NCBI GenBank assembly: GCA_030424865.1
Contig: JAUHVR010000010.1
Span: 62,001-126,000 of the forward strand
Length of the DNA stretch: 64,000 nt
Source: Alphaproteobacteria bacterium
Lineage (GTDB): Bacteria > Pseudomonadota > Alphaproteobacteria > Rhodobacterales > Rhodobacteraceae
Direction: 5' to 3'
Part shown: positions 50,563-59,304 of the stretch, piece after piece
How the letters are laid out: every line of letters starts with the position of its first letter
Numbering within the stretch: position 1 is the first letter of the stretch
Program-made: the position numbers and the translations under genes
Notes under the pieces: generated by a model
Databases searched by the model: none
The model's input: only the letters and a program-made list of their open reading frames with translations
Told to the model about the DNA's origin: nothing

Positions 50563-51813
50563 TCAGGATGACAGACGCTGACCCGTGGTGCCAAGGATTT
50601 TGGCGGTGACGATCTGGCCCTCGGGCTGCGGGGCGGCGAAATCGACCTCGGTGAATTGCTCGGTCCGGCCCATTGTCGGGTTCTCTATCAGCACCTTGTG
50701 GGTCCGCCCGACCTGTGCCGCCAGATGCGCCGCCACCCGTGCCTCGCCCTTGGCGCGCAGGCGCGCGGCGCGGTCCTTGATCGCGCGGCCATCGACCTGG
50801 GGCATCCGCGCCGCTGGCGTGCCCGGGCGGGGCGAGTAGGGGAAGACATGCAGCCAGGTCAGCTGGCAGTCGTCGACCAGCTTCAGCGAGTTCTCGAAAT
50901 GCGCCTCTGTTTCGGTCGGAAAGCCTGCGATGATGTCAGCGCCAAAGGTCATTTCGGGGCGCAGTTTGATCGCGTGCTCGGCAAAACGGATGGCGTCGTC
51001 GCGCAGGTGGCGGCGTTTCATCCGCTTCAGGATCAGGTCATCCCCGTGCTGCAAAGACAGGTGCAGATGCGGCATCAAGCGCGGCTCGGTCGCAATCGCC
51101 TGCATCAGGTTCTCGTCCACCTCGATCGAATCGATCGAGCTGATCCGCAGGCGCGGCAGATCCGGCACCAGCTTGAGGATGCGCATCACCAGGTCACCCA
51201 GCTTGGGCTGGGCCGGCAGATCAGCCCCCCACGAGGTCAGATCGACCCCGGTCAGCACCACCTCGTTGAACCCCTTGTCGACCAGCCGCTTGATCTGATC
51301 GACCACGACGCCCGCGGGCACGGACCGGGAATTTCCCCGGCCATAAGGAATGATGCAGAAGGTGCAGCGGTGGTCGCAGCCGTTTTGCACCTGCACATAG
51401 GCCCGGTGGCGGCCAAAACCGTCGATCAGATGGCCCGCCGTTTCCGTCACCGACATGATGTCGTTGACCTGCACACGCTCGGTCTCGCCGATGAAATCGG
51501 CGGCCAGACCGGCCCAGGTTTCCGGCATCATCTTTTCGGTGTTGCCGATCACCGCGTCGACCTCGGCCATGGCGGCAAAAGTTTCGGGTTCGGTCTGCGC
51601 CGCGCAGCCGGTCACGATTAGTCGCGCATCCGGGTTTTCGCGCCGAAGCTTGCGGATCTCTTGCCGCGCCTTGCGCACGGCCTCTGACGTCACGGCGCAG
51701 GTGTTCACGACCACGGCGTTGTCCAGACCCGCGGCCTCGGACAGCTCTTTCATGGCCTCGGTCTCATAGGCGTTGAGACGGCAGCCCAGCGTGGTGAACT
51801 TGGGTGCGGACAT
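50563..51813 (-). CDS. mtaB: tRNA t6A37 methylthiotransferase MtaB
   Basis: A 416-residue radical-SAM enzyme that adds a methylthio group to t6A at position 37 of ANN-decoding tRNAs. An N-terminal [4Fe-4S] site uses C11, C39 and C70. The radical-SAM cluster is C146-x3-C150-x2-C153 (CDHRCTFC), followed by IIPYGRGNSRS. A C-terminal TRAM-like end is present. It begins directly after the dapF stop codon with no gap, so the two are one transcript. Next to a tRNA-Lys(UUU) gene, a likely substrate, but on the opposite strand. Confidence 0.93.
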   Translation of the reverse strand: MSAPKFTTLGCRLNAYETEAMKELSEAAGLDNAVVVNTCAVTSEAVRKARQEIRKLRRENPDARLIVTGCAAQTEPETFAAMAEVDAVIGNTEKMMPETWAGLAADFIGETERVQVNDIMSVTETAGHLIDGFGRHRAYVQVQNGCDHRCTFCIIPYGRGNSRSVPAGVVVDQIKRLVDKGFNEVVLTGVDLTSWGADLPAQPKLGDLVMRILKLVPDLPRLRISSIDSIEVDENLMQAIATEPRLMPHLHLSLQHGDDLILKRMKRRHLRDDAIRFAEHAIKLRPEMTFGADIIAGFPTETEAHFENSLKLVDDCQLTWLHVFPYSPRPGTPAARMPQVDGRAIKDRAARLRAKGEARVAAHLAAQVGRTHKVLIENPTMGRTEQFTEVDFAAPQPEGQIVTAKILGTTGQRLSS

Positions 51814-52629
51814 CTATAGCCTCCAGACTCCATCGGCCACGTGGGCCGTCGGTCCGGTCATCCAGACGCCATCCTCGGCCCAGTCGATGTAGATCGTGCC
51901 GCCATCCAGTTCGATGGTCACCTTGCGCCCGGTCAGGCCGCGCCGCGCGGCGGCCACCGCCGTGGCGCAGGACGAAGAGCCAGAGGCCAGCGTCACCCCC
52001 ACGCCGCGTTCCCAGACGCGCATCCGCAGGTGGTTCGGGCCGATCAGGCTGGCAAATTGCACGTTGGTGCGTTCGGGATACAGCGGGTGATGTTCGATTT
52101 CAGCGCCACGGGCTGCAAGGTCGATGGCTTCGGCGTCGTCGACAAAGAAGGTGCAATGCGGGTTGCCCATGCCGGTGGCCGTCGGCGTGCCGTCCATGGG
52201 CAGGTGCAGCGTGTCCATCTTGTGGGCGAGGGGAACCTCGTCCCAGTCGAGTTGCGGCTGGCCCATGTTGACCGCGGTCAACCCGTCGCCCGCGTCGCGG
52301 GCATAAAGCGTGCCGCGTTCGGTGGTCAGGGTCAAAGCCTTTTGGCCGGTTTCCTGCATGATGTGCCGCGCGATGCAGCGCGTCGCGTTCCCGCAAGCCG
52401 CCGAGGTCGAGCCATCGGCGTTGTAGAACACCAGATGCGCGTCCGCGGTGTCGGTTGGTTCGATCACCGCCAGCTGGTCGAACCCGATGCCGCGATGCCG
52501 GTCGGCGATGGCCACGACGATCTCGGGCGTCAGCGCGCTGGGGCCTAGACGCTCGTCGACGACAACAAAGTCATTGCCCAGCCCGTGCATCTTCATGAAC
52601 GGCAGGCCAGAGGGGGTAAGATCAGACAT
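51814..52629 (-). CDS. dapF: diaminopimelate epimerase
   Basis: A 271-residue enzyme converting LL- to meso-diaminopimelate for lysine and peptidoglycan synthesis. The two catalytic Cys are C79 ([10 protein letters not shown]) and C221 ([10 protein letters not shown]). The second motif has GSSSCA where many homologues have GTGACA, a conservative change. [14 protein letters not shown] begins the first lobe. Its stop (TAG) touches the mtaB start. It is divergent from tRNA-Lys with 97 bp between. Confidence 0.95.
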   Translation of the reverse strand: MSDLTPSGLPFMKMHGLGNDFVVVDERLGPSALTPEIVVAIADRHRGIGFDQLAVIEPTDTADAHLVFYNADGSTSAACGNATRCIARHIMQETGQKALTLTTERGTLYARDAGDGLTAVNMGQPQLDWDEVPLAHKMDTLHLPMDGTPTATGMGNPHCTFFVDDAEAIDLAARGAEIEHHPLYPERTNVQFASLIGPNHLRMRVWERGVGVTLASGSSSCATAVAAARRGLTGRKVTIELDGGTIYIDWAEDGVWMTGPTAHVADGVWRL

Positions 52630-52726
52630 GCGCGGCCCTATAGAGGGTGCGGGAAAAATTTTCCAGAGAATACGTCAATTTCTCGCTTGACCCTAGCCGC
52701 CGCTCTTTCTAGAAGCGCCGGACAGT

Positions 52727-52802
52727 GGGCCGTTAGCTCAGTTGGTAGAGCAACTGACTTTTAATCAGTGGGTCGTAGGTTCGAATCCTACACGGCTCAC
52801 CA
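52727..52802 (+). tRNA. tRNA-Lys (anticodon UUU)
   Basis: 76 bases fold into a full cloverleaf. The acceptor stem GGGCCGT pairs with ACGGCTC (one G-U), the D arm is GCTC/GAGC, the anticodon stem ACTGA/TCAGT encloses CTTTTAA with anticodon TTT, and the T arm GTAGG/CCTAC encloses TTCGAAT. The CCA end is encoded. The 3' end of tRNA genes often marks insertions, and the genes further right look accessory. Confidence 0.96.
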
Positions 52803-52835
52803 CTTACACTCTGAAAACATAGTGTTTTCTCGAAC

Positions 52836-52860
52836 GCCGGAGCCGTCGTGCTCCGGCTTC
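52836..52860 (+). terminator. hairpin after tRNA-Lys
   Basis: GCCGGAGC at 52836-52843 pairs with GCTCCGGC at 52850-52857, then TTC. A smaller stem GAAAAC/GTTTTC lies just before it (52813-52828). Together they probably end or protect the tRNA transcript, although the T-run is short. Confidence 0.5.
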
Positions 52861-53131
52861 GTGGTTTCAAGGCCTGTTCTGGGCCAAAAGGACGTAACCC
52901 GCCGCTGGGCCCCGACCTATGCCGTTCGTCTTGAAGTCGGACATGTGGCGCGGGGACCGTCAGCCGCGGCCCTCGGCCTTGCGCGCATGGGATCGCGCTT
53001 TGAACATGCGCCGTGCCGAAACCGTGTCGCCGCCATTATGCGCGCGGTTCCGCGCTCTCTGAGAAGTTGAGCGCGCTTTGAATTGCTTTCGGAAGACCTG
53101 CGCGACGCTGACAGGGCACTTCCATCAATCT
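52861..53131. other. intergenic stretch after tRNA-Lys
   Basis: About 270 bp between the tRNA terminator and the end of the leftward DUF917 gene. The rightward frame across it starts inside the tRNA and resembles nothing known. No repeat of the tRNA 3' end or integrase remnant was seen. I regard it as non-coding. Confidence 0.5.
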
Positions 53132-54241
53132 CTAAACCGCGCTTGGTACGACCGGCCGGTATGGCTGATTGATACCGACGTAGGCAGGCCCGAACGCATC
53201 CAGTCCTTTGGGTGTTACAAACGGCTTGGGGGCCGGAAGAACAACAACCGCGACGTGTTGGCCCTGTTGGTAGTTCGGGTTGGTCACCGGCTGGCCGCTG
53301 CCGGTATCCATCAGGCAGATCATGTCCGGGATGGTCGCGTGCACCTGGTCATTCAGCCAACCGACCATGTTCTCGTTCTTCAGCCAAATGCGATACATGC
53401 TGTCTTGGAACGCGCCAGTCCCGTCGATGGCAATATTCCCGATCGTGAAACCCTCTTCGGTCTTCCAGTCACTTTCCCCCACGATGCCACGAAAAACGAC
53501 AAGCCCACCGCCCTTGTTTGCGATTACGTCGGCCACGTCGTTTCCCTTTTCCAGAGCCTCGCGCCAGGCTGTTCCCATGCGCCATGCCATCGAGATGGCG
53601 CCGGGGATCAACGCATCGCGAACCTCGCGAACCTCCAAAGCGTGATCGATGGCGGCTATGTCGTTCCGGCTTGCCTGCGACAGGGCGCGAACGATGTGTT
53701 CGGCGCGCGCGTCGTCGATGACGTTTTCGCAGATCATTGCCTCGCCGAACTCGTTTGCCATGACAATGGGTGCGGCGGGCAGGCCGTGAATGTAGTAAGT
53801 CGAATGGGTGATCTCTGGCACTGCACGGCCGGCCGGATCCGCGTCAATTATGTATGCACCTGCCATGGCTGCTGCATAGAACGACGTGGCTGTGTTGGAG
53901 CCTCCGAGTTCACAGGAAATCGTACCGTAGAACTTGCGTCCCAGATATTCTTCGAAGCGCCGATAGGCCACCAGAACCGAAGGCTCGCTGATGCGGGGCA
54001 GTCGCTGGTACTTTTCCTCTTCTTCTTCGGGCAAAGCCGAGATGGCGCCCAACATGTAGGGTGTACAAACCAGGGCTTCATCGGGGGCTTCGTCCAAAGT
54101 CACCAGCTTGAATGCGCGCCCCTTGGCCAGGGCGTCGTCAATCATCGCGATCCCTTCGGCCAATTCGCCACCGCCTCCGGTTCCAAGGATCGTCGCGCCC
54201 TGCAGGATATCGAGCAGGTCTTGGCGTGAGAGAACTTTCAT
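53132..54241 (-). CDS. DUF917-family protein (S-methyl-thiohydantoin desulfurase-like)
   Basis: A 369-residue protein with the family start DLLDILQGATILGTGGGGEL and TPYMLGA, then EIGGSNT-like CELGGSNTATSF and a C-terminal part with GGGLVVFRGIVGESDW. The family (COG3535) is often encoded beside hydantoinases and its ligand is usually a cyclic amide or related small molecule. It is the last gene of the leftward ABC transporter operon, 15 bp after the second permease, so it probably acts on the imported compound. No catalytic residue can be assigned with certainty. Confidence 0.75.
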   Translation of the reverse strand: MKVLSRQDLLDILQGATILGTGGGGELAEGIAMIDDALAKGRAFKLVTLDEAPDEALVCTPYMLGAISALPEEEEEKYQRLPRISEPSVLVAYRRFEEYLGRKFYGTISCELGGSNTATSFYAAAMAGAYIIDADPAGRAVPEITHSTYYIHGLPAAPIVMANEFGEAMICENVIDDARAEHIVRALSQASRNDIAAIDHALEVREVRDALIPGAISMAWRMGTAWREALEKGNDVADVIANKGGGLVVFRGIVGESDWKTEEGFTIGNIAIDGTGAFQDSMYRIWLKNENMVGWLNDQVHATIPDMICLMDTGSGQPVTNPNYQQGQHVAVVVLPAPKPFVTPKGLDAFGPAYVGINQPYRPVVPSAV

Positions 54242-54256
54242 CTGTCAAGCTCCGGT

Positions 54257-55045
54257 TCAGTCGCGCGATGCGCCGAGAAGTTTCAAGAGATCGGTGACGA
54301 GCGAGAGCAGCAGCAGGACGCCGACCGTCAATGCGGCAAAGCAAATTGCCGCCGATGCAACCACGGGCGTGTACCCGTATCGAACGTTGTTGAAGATGCG
54401 GATGGGCAGCGTTTCGACGGCAAAGCCCGAAACCATGTAGGAAATCAGATACTCGTTGACGCTGATGATCGCGACGAGCGCATATCCCGTGATGACATAG
54501 GGCAGGACCAACGGAAAGATCACCTTTGCAAACGTCTGCCAGGGTGTCGCCCCCATGGTCCGGGACGCCTCGATGACATCATCGGAAAGTGCTGCGAACC
54601 CCCGCGCTATGATCACCAGGGGCAAGGTCACAAAGAACACGCCGTGCGAAATTATCGTGGCTTCGACCCGGCCATACAGTCCTGCCTCTGCCCAGAAAAC
54701 GCTGGCACCCATCGCGATGATGATCGGCGGCAGCATGAAGGGGCCAATGCCAAGGGCAAATATGGCCCGTCCATAACCCGATTGCAGGCGCCAGAGCACA
54801 TAGTTGGCGGCAAGTGCGATAGAGACTGCGACGAATGCGGCGATGATGGCGATCAGGATGGAATTGCCGATCGGGATCAGCCAATCGCTTTCCGAAAAGA
54901 GTACCGTGTACCAGCGGGCAGACAGTGCTGACGGCGGGAACGATATGTTGCTTTCGGCATTGATGGAAACGCCGGTGACTATGACGAACGGCAGGATCAA
55001 CCCGGTGGCAAGTGTCAGCATGAAAAGGCGCTTGAGCAGTGTCAT
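54257..55045 (-). CDS. ABC transporter permease (PotC type)
   Basis: A 262-residue membrane protein with six segments and the inner-membrane loop that contacts the ATPase (EASRTMGATPWQTFAKVIFPLVLP). It matches the second permease of spermidine/putrescine-type importers. Its ATG at 55045 overlaps the stop of the first permease by ATGA. The frame is open further upstream but only as a shadow of the preceding gene. The substrate could be a polyamine, amino acid derivative or other cation. Confidence 0.88.
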   Translation of the reverse strand: MTLLKRLFMLTLATGLILPFVIVTGVSINAESNISFPPSALSARWYTVLFSESDWLIPIGNSILIAIIAAFVAVSIALAANYVLWRLQSGYGRAIFALGIGPFMLPPIIIAMGASVFWAEAGLYGRVEATIISHGVFFVTLPLVIIARGFAALSDDVIEASRTMGATPWQTFAKVIFPLVLPYVITGYALVAIISVNEYLISYMVSGFAVETLPIRIFNNVRYGYTPVVASAAICFAALTVGVLLLLSLVTDLLKLLGASRD

Positions 55046-55884
55046 GACGCACGTCCTTTCCGGCTGGCAAGCCAAAGCGCGCCGATGACCAGCAGTGTGA
55101 AGAGAAGCATGATGACCGACAAAGCTGCGCCCAGCGGCATGTTCGCATCGCCCACTGCCTTGTCCGTGATGATGACGGTCATGTTCCAGTTCTGCGGGCG
55201 GCCCAGCATTGTCGGCATCACGTAAACGCCCAGGAAATAGACGAACATCGTGACCAGAGACGATAAGATTGCGGGCCTGAACGTTGGAAGGATGACTTTG
55301 GTCACGACCTGCAACGGCGGAGTGCCGAGCGTCAGCGCAGCCTCCTCGATGCTGCGGTCGCGCTGCGCCATCTGGGGAAAGAACATCAGCGCAACAAGCG
55401 AGAAGCCCAGCGTGATATAGCCGATCATCATTGCACCGAAACTTGGTGCCAACGACCGCGGGTTTTCCCAAAGCCCGATCCAGCCAAGGAATTTTGGCAC
55501 GCCGGAGCTTTCCGAAAGCACTATGACCCAGGCAAAGCCGATGATGACTTCGCTGAGACACATCAACGCCAGCAGCAAGATCACCCAGAAAAGCTGCCAA
55601 CGGCGCGGCATGTCGACGATGATGTACATTGCCGGAAATGCCAGCAGCACAACAAGAACCGCACCCAGAGATGCTGACCACAGGGATCGCAGCGAGATCG
55701 TGTAGTAAAAGGAGGAAAAGAACTTGCCGTAGTTTTCCCAGACAAAGGCGATCTTGTAAAAGCCAAGGGGGTCGCTTTCGTAAAAGCTGACGACGATCAT
55801 GAAGGCAAGTGGTCCGACAAAGAACAGAACCATCATTCCAAGCGGAAAAAGCCCAATGGCGTAAGGAAGGGCGGCGCGTCTCAT
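55042..55884 (-). CDS. ABC transporter permease (PotB type)
   Basis: A 280-residue inner-membrane protein with six segments and the ATPase-contacting loop EEAALTLGTPPLQVVTKVILP. It overlaps the ATPase gene by four bases at its start and the second permease at its end, so all are translated as one unit. It pairs with the PotC-type protein to form the channel. Confidence 0.88.
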   Translation of the reverse strand: MRRAALPYAIGLFPLGMMVLFFVGPLAFMIVVSFYESDPLGFYKIAFVWENYGKFFSSFYYTISLRSLWSASLGAVLVVLLAFPAMYIIVDMPRRWQLFWVILLLALMCLSEVIIGFAWVIVLSESSGVPKFLGWIGLWENPRSLAPSFGAMMIGYITLGFSLVALMFFPQMAQRDRSIEEAALTLGTPPLQVVTKVILPTFRPAILSSLVTMFVYFLGVYVMPTMLGRPQNWNMTVIITDKAVGDANMPLGAALSVIMLLFTLLVIGALWLASRKGRAS

Positions 55885-56927
55885 GACGGGATCATCCAGG
55901 CATGGTCCATGTCGAACTGGACCAGGGCTTTGTCGCCGACCTGAAATTCCGGCGGGCTGTCCGAAATGCGCGTATGCACGAACGTGCGGCCGTCCACGTT
56001 GAGTTCGGTTTCAATGGACGCGCCCAGAAGTCGCACGAACTCTACGGTGCCGACCAATCCTGCGTCCCCCTCAGAGGGTCGGGACAGCCGAAGATACTCG
56101 GGTCGGACGGCCACCTGATGGCGCCCGAAGAGCCCTTTGAACGAAGCGCCCGGCGCCCCCAAAGACCGCCCGTCGAGTTGCACGTCGTGGCCAGTGAACT
56201 GGGCCTCAAAAACGTTGTTCGTGCCCATGAAATCGGCAACGAACGGCGTTGCCGGGCGGGCGTAGACCTCGGTCGGGGTTCCAGCTTGCTCGATCCGGCC
56301 TTCGTTCAGAATGACGATCCTGTCGGCAATTGACATGGCCTCGTTCTGGTCATGCGTCACGAAGATGGTCGTCACGCCAAGCTTGCGCTGAAGCTTCTTG
56401 ACCTCAATTTGCAGATGTTCCCGCAACCCGGCGTCCAGCGCGCTGAAAGGTTCGTCCATCAGGAACAGAACCGGCTGAATGGCCAGCGCACGGGCAATGG
56501 CCACGCGCTGGCGTTGGCCGCCGGACAGCGCGGAAACGGGCCTCTCGCCAAGGCCGCCAAGACCCACAGTTTCGAGAAGCGCGCCGGCTTTTTTCAGGCG
56601 CTCCGCCTTGTCCACGCCGCGAATGTCCAACCCGTAGGCAACGTTCTGAGCGACATTCAGGTGGGGAAACAAAGCCAGACTCTGAAACACCATGCCGACG
56701 TTTCGCTTGTGACAGGGAACATCTGCCAGATTGTCGTCACCCAAACGAAGCGACCCGGATGTCGCATCTTCCAAGCCAGCGATAATTCTGAGCAACGTGG
56801 TCTTGCCGCATCCCGAACCACCAAGAAGACAAATGAATTCGCCCGAACCGATTTCGAGGTTTACGTCCCTTAGAGCCTGGAAACTGCCGAACTGTTTCTG
56901 GACGTTTGAAAGCGAAAGCGTGGCCAT
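55881..56927 (-). CDS. ABC transporter ATP-binding protein (PotA type)
   Basis: A 348-residue ATPase: Walker A GGSGCGKTT (36-44), signature LSGGQRQRVAIARAL, Walker B LFLMDEPFSALD and switch VTHDQNEA. The C-terminal TOBE-like region (about 280-348) is present as in polyamine and Fe(III) importers. A gap of 55 bp separates it from the binding-protein gene upstream. Confidence 0.92.
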   Translation of the reverse strand: MATLSLSNVQKQFGSFQALRDVNLEIGSGEFICLLGGSGCGKTTLLRIIAGLEDATSGSLRLGDDNLADVPCHKRNVGMVFQSLALFPHLNVAQNVAYGLDIRGVDKAERLKKAGALLETVGLGGLGERPVSALSGGQRQRVAIARALAIQPVLFLMDEPFSALDAGLREHLQIEVKKLQRKLGVTTIFVTHDQNEAMSIADRIVILNEGRIEQAGTPTEVYARPATPFVADFMGTNNVFEAQFTGHDVQLDGRSLGAPGASFKGLFGRHQVAVRPEYLRLSRPSEGDAGLVGTVEFVRLLGASIETELNVDGRTFVHTRISDSPPEFQVGDKALVQFDMDHAWMIPS

Positions 56928-56982
56928 TTTTGGTGCCCCCCGTTGTGGGTCGAACCCGATCCGGGTTCGACCGCTGCGCGGC

Positions 56983-58032
56983 TTATTGCGAAATCATCTC
57001 CAGGTATTTGTCCGACAGCCAATCGGCTTCGCGAAGGTGCATCTCGGTCTGTACGCGGATCGGCGTGATATCGCTGCCAACACTGGCGAATTCCTCGTCT
57101 GTCAGGTCTGTCGCTTCGCGGGGGACAACCGGAAAGATACCAAGGTTCCTTGCCATCTCGGCCTGAACGTCAGCGCGGCTCATGTAGTTGATGAACTTCT
57201 GGGCTGCGTCGACATTCTTGCTATCACGCGGAACCACCCAATATGCATCGCTGAGCACGCCGCCCTCGGCGGGAAAATTGGATTGAACGGCCTTTCCATC
57301 CATGGCGGACAGCATGGTGACGTCATGGTAATAGAGACCGGCGTTATACTCTCCAGCCTCAAGTCCCTGCTGAAACTGCCCTTCGTCACGGTACCAAAGG
57401 TTGACCTGAGGCTTCAGCTCCGAAATCTTCGCGATGACCTTTTCAATCCCCTCGCGCGTATCCAGGACGTCGTAGCCGCCAAAGTGAGTGACGGCCGTGA
57501 TTTCAAGCAACCCACTGTTTGCATTCGACAAAAGAGCAAGCTTGCCATCCCAGTCCACGGTCCAGAGGTCGGCCCAGCTTGCCGGTGCATCGGTGGTGTA
57601 TTCCGTGTTGGTCACGAAAGTCACGAACCAGCTGAGCGCGCCCACTCCGTAGGTGCCGTCGCCATCCGAGACGACCCGCCCCTCCAACAACCCGCTGGTA
57701 TCCGGCATTGCCTCTGCGTCCAGGCTGGCCCAAAGACCAATATTGCGCCCCCGGATCAGAACTTCGTCGGCCACCAGTGACAGGTCAGCCGGCGCTTTGC
57801 GCGCCCGCGCGGCGTTGGTCAATTGGGTCATCCAAGCCTGATCGGCCGGTTGCGCGATCGAGCGGACTTCGATCCCAGTTTCGGCAGTGAAGCCCGGGTA
57901 AATGACATCGCGAAGAGTTTCTTCAAAGAACCCTCCCCACGCGCTCACGGTTATTTCTTCGGCAAGAACAGCTGAGCTGGAAAATACCGCCAATCCGGCC
58001 GCAGTGGCGATGCTTTTGGCAATGGATGTCAT
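56983..58032 (-). CDS. ABC transporter periplasmic binding protein (PotD-like)
   Basis: A 349-residue exported protein with signal peptide 1-24 (ending SSSAVLA) and the type-2 binding-protein fold (ITVSAWGGFFEETLRDVIYPGFTAETGIEV, then YWVVPRDSKNVDAAQKFINYM). The closest family is extracellular spermidine/putrescine-binding proteins. AAGGAG lies 7 bases before the ATG. It leads a five-gene leftward operon ending with the DUF917 gene. A rightward LysR gene starts 178 bp away and probably controls it. Confidence 0.9.
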   Translation of the reverse strand: MTSIAKSIATAAGLAVFSSSAVLAEEITVSAWGGFFEETLRDVIYPGFTAETGIEVRSIAQPADQAWMTQLTNAARARKAPADLSLVADEVLIRGRNIGLWASLDAEAMPDTSGLLEGRVVSDGDGTYGVGALSWFVTFVTNTEYTTDAPASWADLWTVDWDGKLALLSNANSGLLEITAVTHFGGYDVLDTREGIEKVIAKISELKPQVNLWYRDEGQFQQGLEAGEYNAGLYYHDVTMLSAMDGKAVQSNFPAEGGVLSDAYWVVPRDSKNVDAAQKFINYMSRADVQAEMARNLGIFPVVPREATDLTDEEFASVGSDITPIRVQTEMHLREADWLSDKYLEMISQ

Positions 58033-58209
58033 CGTGTGCTCCTTGATTTTCGGCCGGGTGAGACGCTCTCACTTGGACAACCGAGTGTATCTTGATTGAA
58101 TTCTGCAAGGACACTACCGAACGTCACCGATGGGTTACATCTGCTCCTGCCGATGTTTCCATTGCTGCGGAAATGCGTTCTAGTGCTGCCAGCAAAGGAA
58201 ACGGTCCAA
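58033..58209. promoter_or_regulatory. divergent control region between the transporter operon and LysR gene
   Basis: A 177-bp gap between two divergent genes, the common layout for LysR-type control. AT-rich stretches near 58085-58105 (TGTATCTTGATTGAATTC) may hold the promoter and T-N11-A boxes. No single operator could be fixed by eye. Confidence 0.35.
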
Positions 58210-59121
58210 ATGCGTTTATCAGACATCGATCTTCGGCTTCTGCGTGTTTTCAAAGCAGTTGCCGAGTCTGGCGGATTTGTGAAAGCGCAGGATGTGCTTG
58301 GGATCAATCAGCCGGCGATCAGCTCGCATATCGCGAACCTGGAGCAAAGACTGGGTGTCCGGCTGTGTGATCGCGGCAGGGGCGGCTTTTCGCTTACGCC
58401 TCAGGGAAGCGAGGTGCTGAGGGAAACCAACGACCTGCTGGACTATATCGAAGACTATTCCAACAAGCTGAACTCGATTGGGAAGAAAGCTGCCCTGACG
58501 GCGCGCATTGGCGTGATTGACTGCTTGTTGACGGATCCGAACAACCCGATCCCGGCCTGCATCCAGGCGTCGAAAGAACATTTTGACGACATGCACGTTC
58601 GTGTGGGCGTTTACGACTATTTGGATTGTCTCAGTGAGTTGCGTTCCAAAAGGTTGGATTTGGCGGTCGTCGGAAAAGTCGAAGACGAAGGGTTTCCCGA
58701 AGATCTTGAAGCGATCAAAGTGTTCGACGAAACCAGCGGACTTTATTGCTCGGCAAATCACCCCTGCGCCAGTCTTGACGATGGTCCTGAACTTCGCGAT
58801 GCGCTTCGGGCCTCTCGAATTTCGGCCCATAGTTTTGTCCAAAGCCCTGTCGAAATACAGTTGGATTTGATCCTGCGGGACGAGAATGTCGAGATCGCGC
58901 AGGGACATGTCGAATCGACGGTTTACCTGGCTCTCGCGGGGACGCATGTCGGATTGATCCCCGATCATTTCGCCGAGATTTGGGTCAGGAGGGGCCAATT
59001 GGTTCAGATCGCGCCGGGCAGTTTTCAGGCTGTCTCGTCGTTCCACGCCGTGCGGTTGAAGTCGGCAACGCCTAACCCGGCGCTCAGGTTCCTGTGGGAT
59101 CAACTCGGCAAGACGGGGTAA
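58210..59121 (+). CDS. LysR-type transcriptional regulator
   Basis: A 303-residue regulator. Residues 1-60 form the winged helix-turn-helix (LRLLRVFKAVAESGGFVKAQ, then NQPAISSHIANLEQRLG). Residues about 90-300 form the effector-binding domain. The ATG at 58210 follows AAAGGAAAC and starts the DNA-binding helix at the usual place; an earlier in-frame start adds 38 non-homologous residues. It is divergent from the PotD-type transporter operon and convergent with ornithine cyclodeaminase, so either could be a target. Confidence 0.88.
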   Translation: MRLSDIDLRLLRVFKAVAESGGFVKAQDVLGINQPAISSHIANLEQRLGVRLCDRGRGGFSLTPQGSEVLRETNDLLDYIEDYSNKLNSIGKKAALTARIGVIDCLLTDPNNPIPACIQASKEHFDDMHVRVGVYDYLDCLSELRSKRLDLAVVGKVEDEGFPEDLEAIKVFDETSGLYCSANHPCASLDDGPELRDALRASRISAHSFVQSPVEIQLDLILRDENVEIAQGHVESTVYLALAGTHVGLIPDHFAEIWVRRGQLVQIAPGSFQAVSSFHAVRLKSATPNPALRFLWDQLGKTG

Positions 59122-59304
59122 GTTTCGGTCGAAACTGCACTTGCGATCCATCCATGAAGTGACCCCCGGAATGGAAGACCATCCGCGGTTGCCGCAAGCT
59201 GAGCCAGGTTGACGACGCTTTGTCAGCGGGTCGCCCAAAACTCGGCGAGCACATGCAATGTGGATCGGCCAAGCACATTCGCCTCAGAGCAGCCCAGCCG
59301 CCAA
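59122..59304. other. convergent gap between LysR gene and ornithine cyclodeaminase
   Basis: 183 bp with no recognised gene. Short frames cross it on both strands but match nothing I know. No terminator hairpin stands out. Confidence 0.45.

Noticed and set aside
52768-53070. 100-residue rightward frame
   Set aside because: It begins inside the tRNA-Lys gene and lacks any recognised feature.
52803-53131. Integration site (att) at the tRNA 3' end
   Set aside because: No duplicate of the tRNA end and no integrase gene are visible inside the window.
55046-55681. Leftward extension of the PotC-type permease
   Set aside because: It overlaps the first permease in another frame; the ATGA overlap start gives the normal family length.
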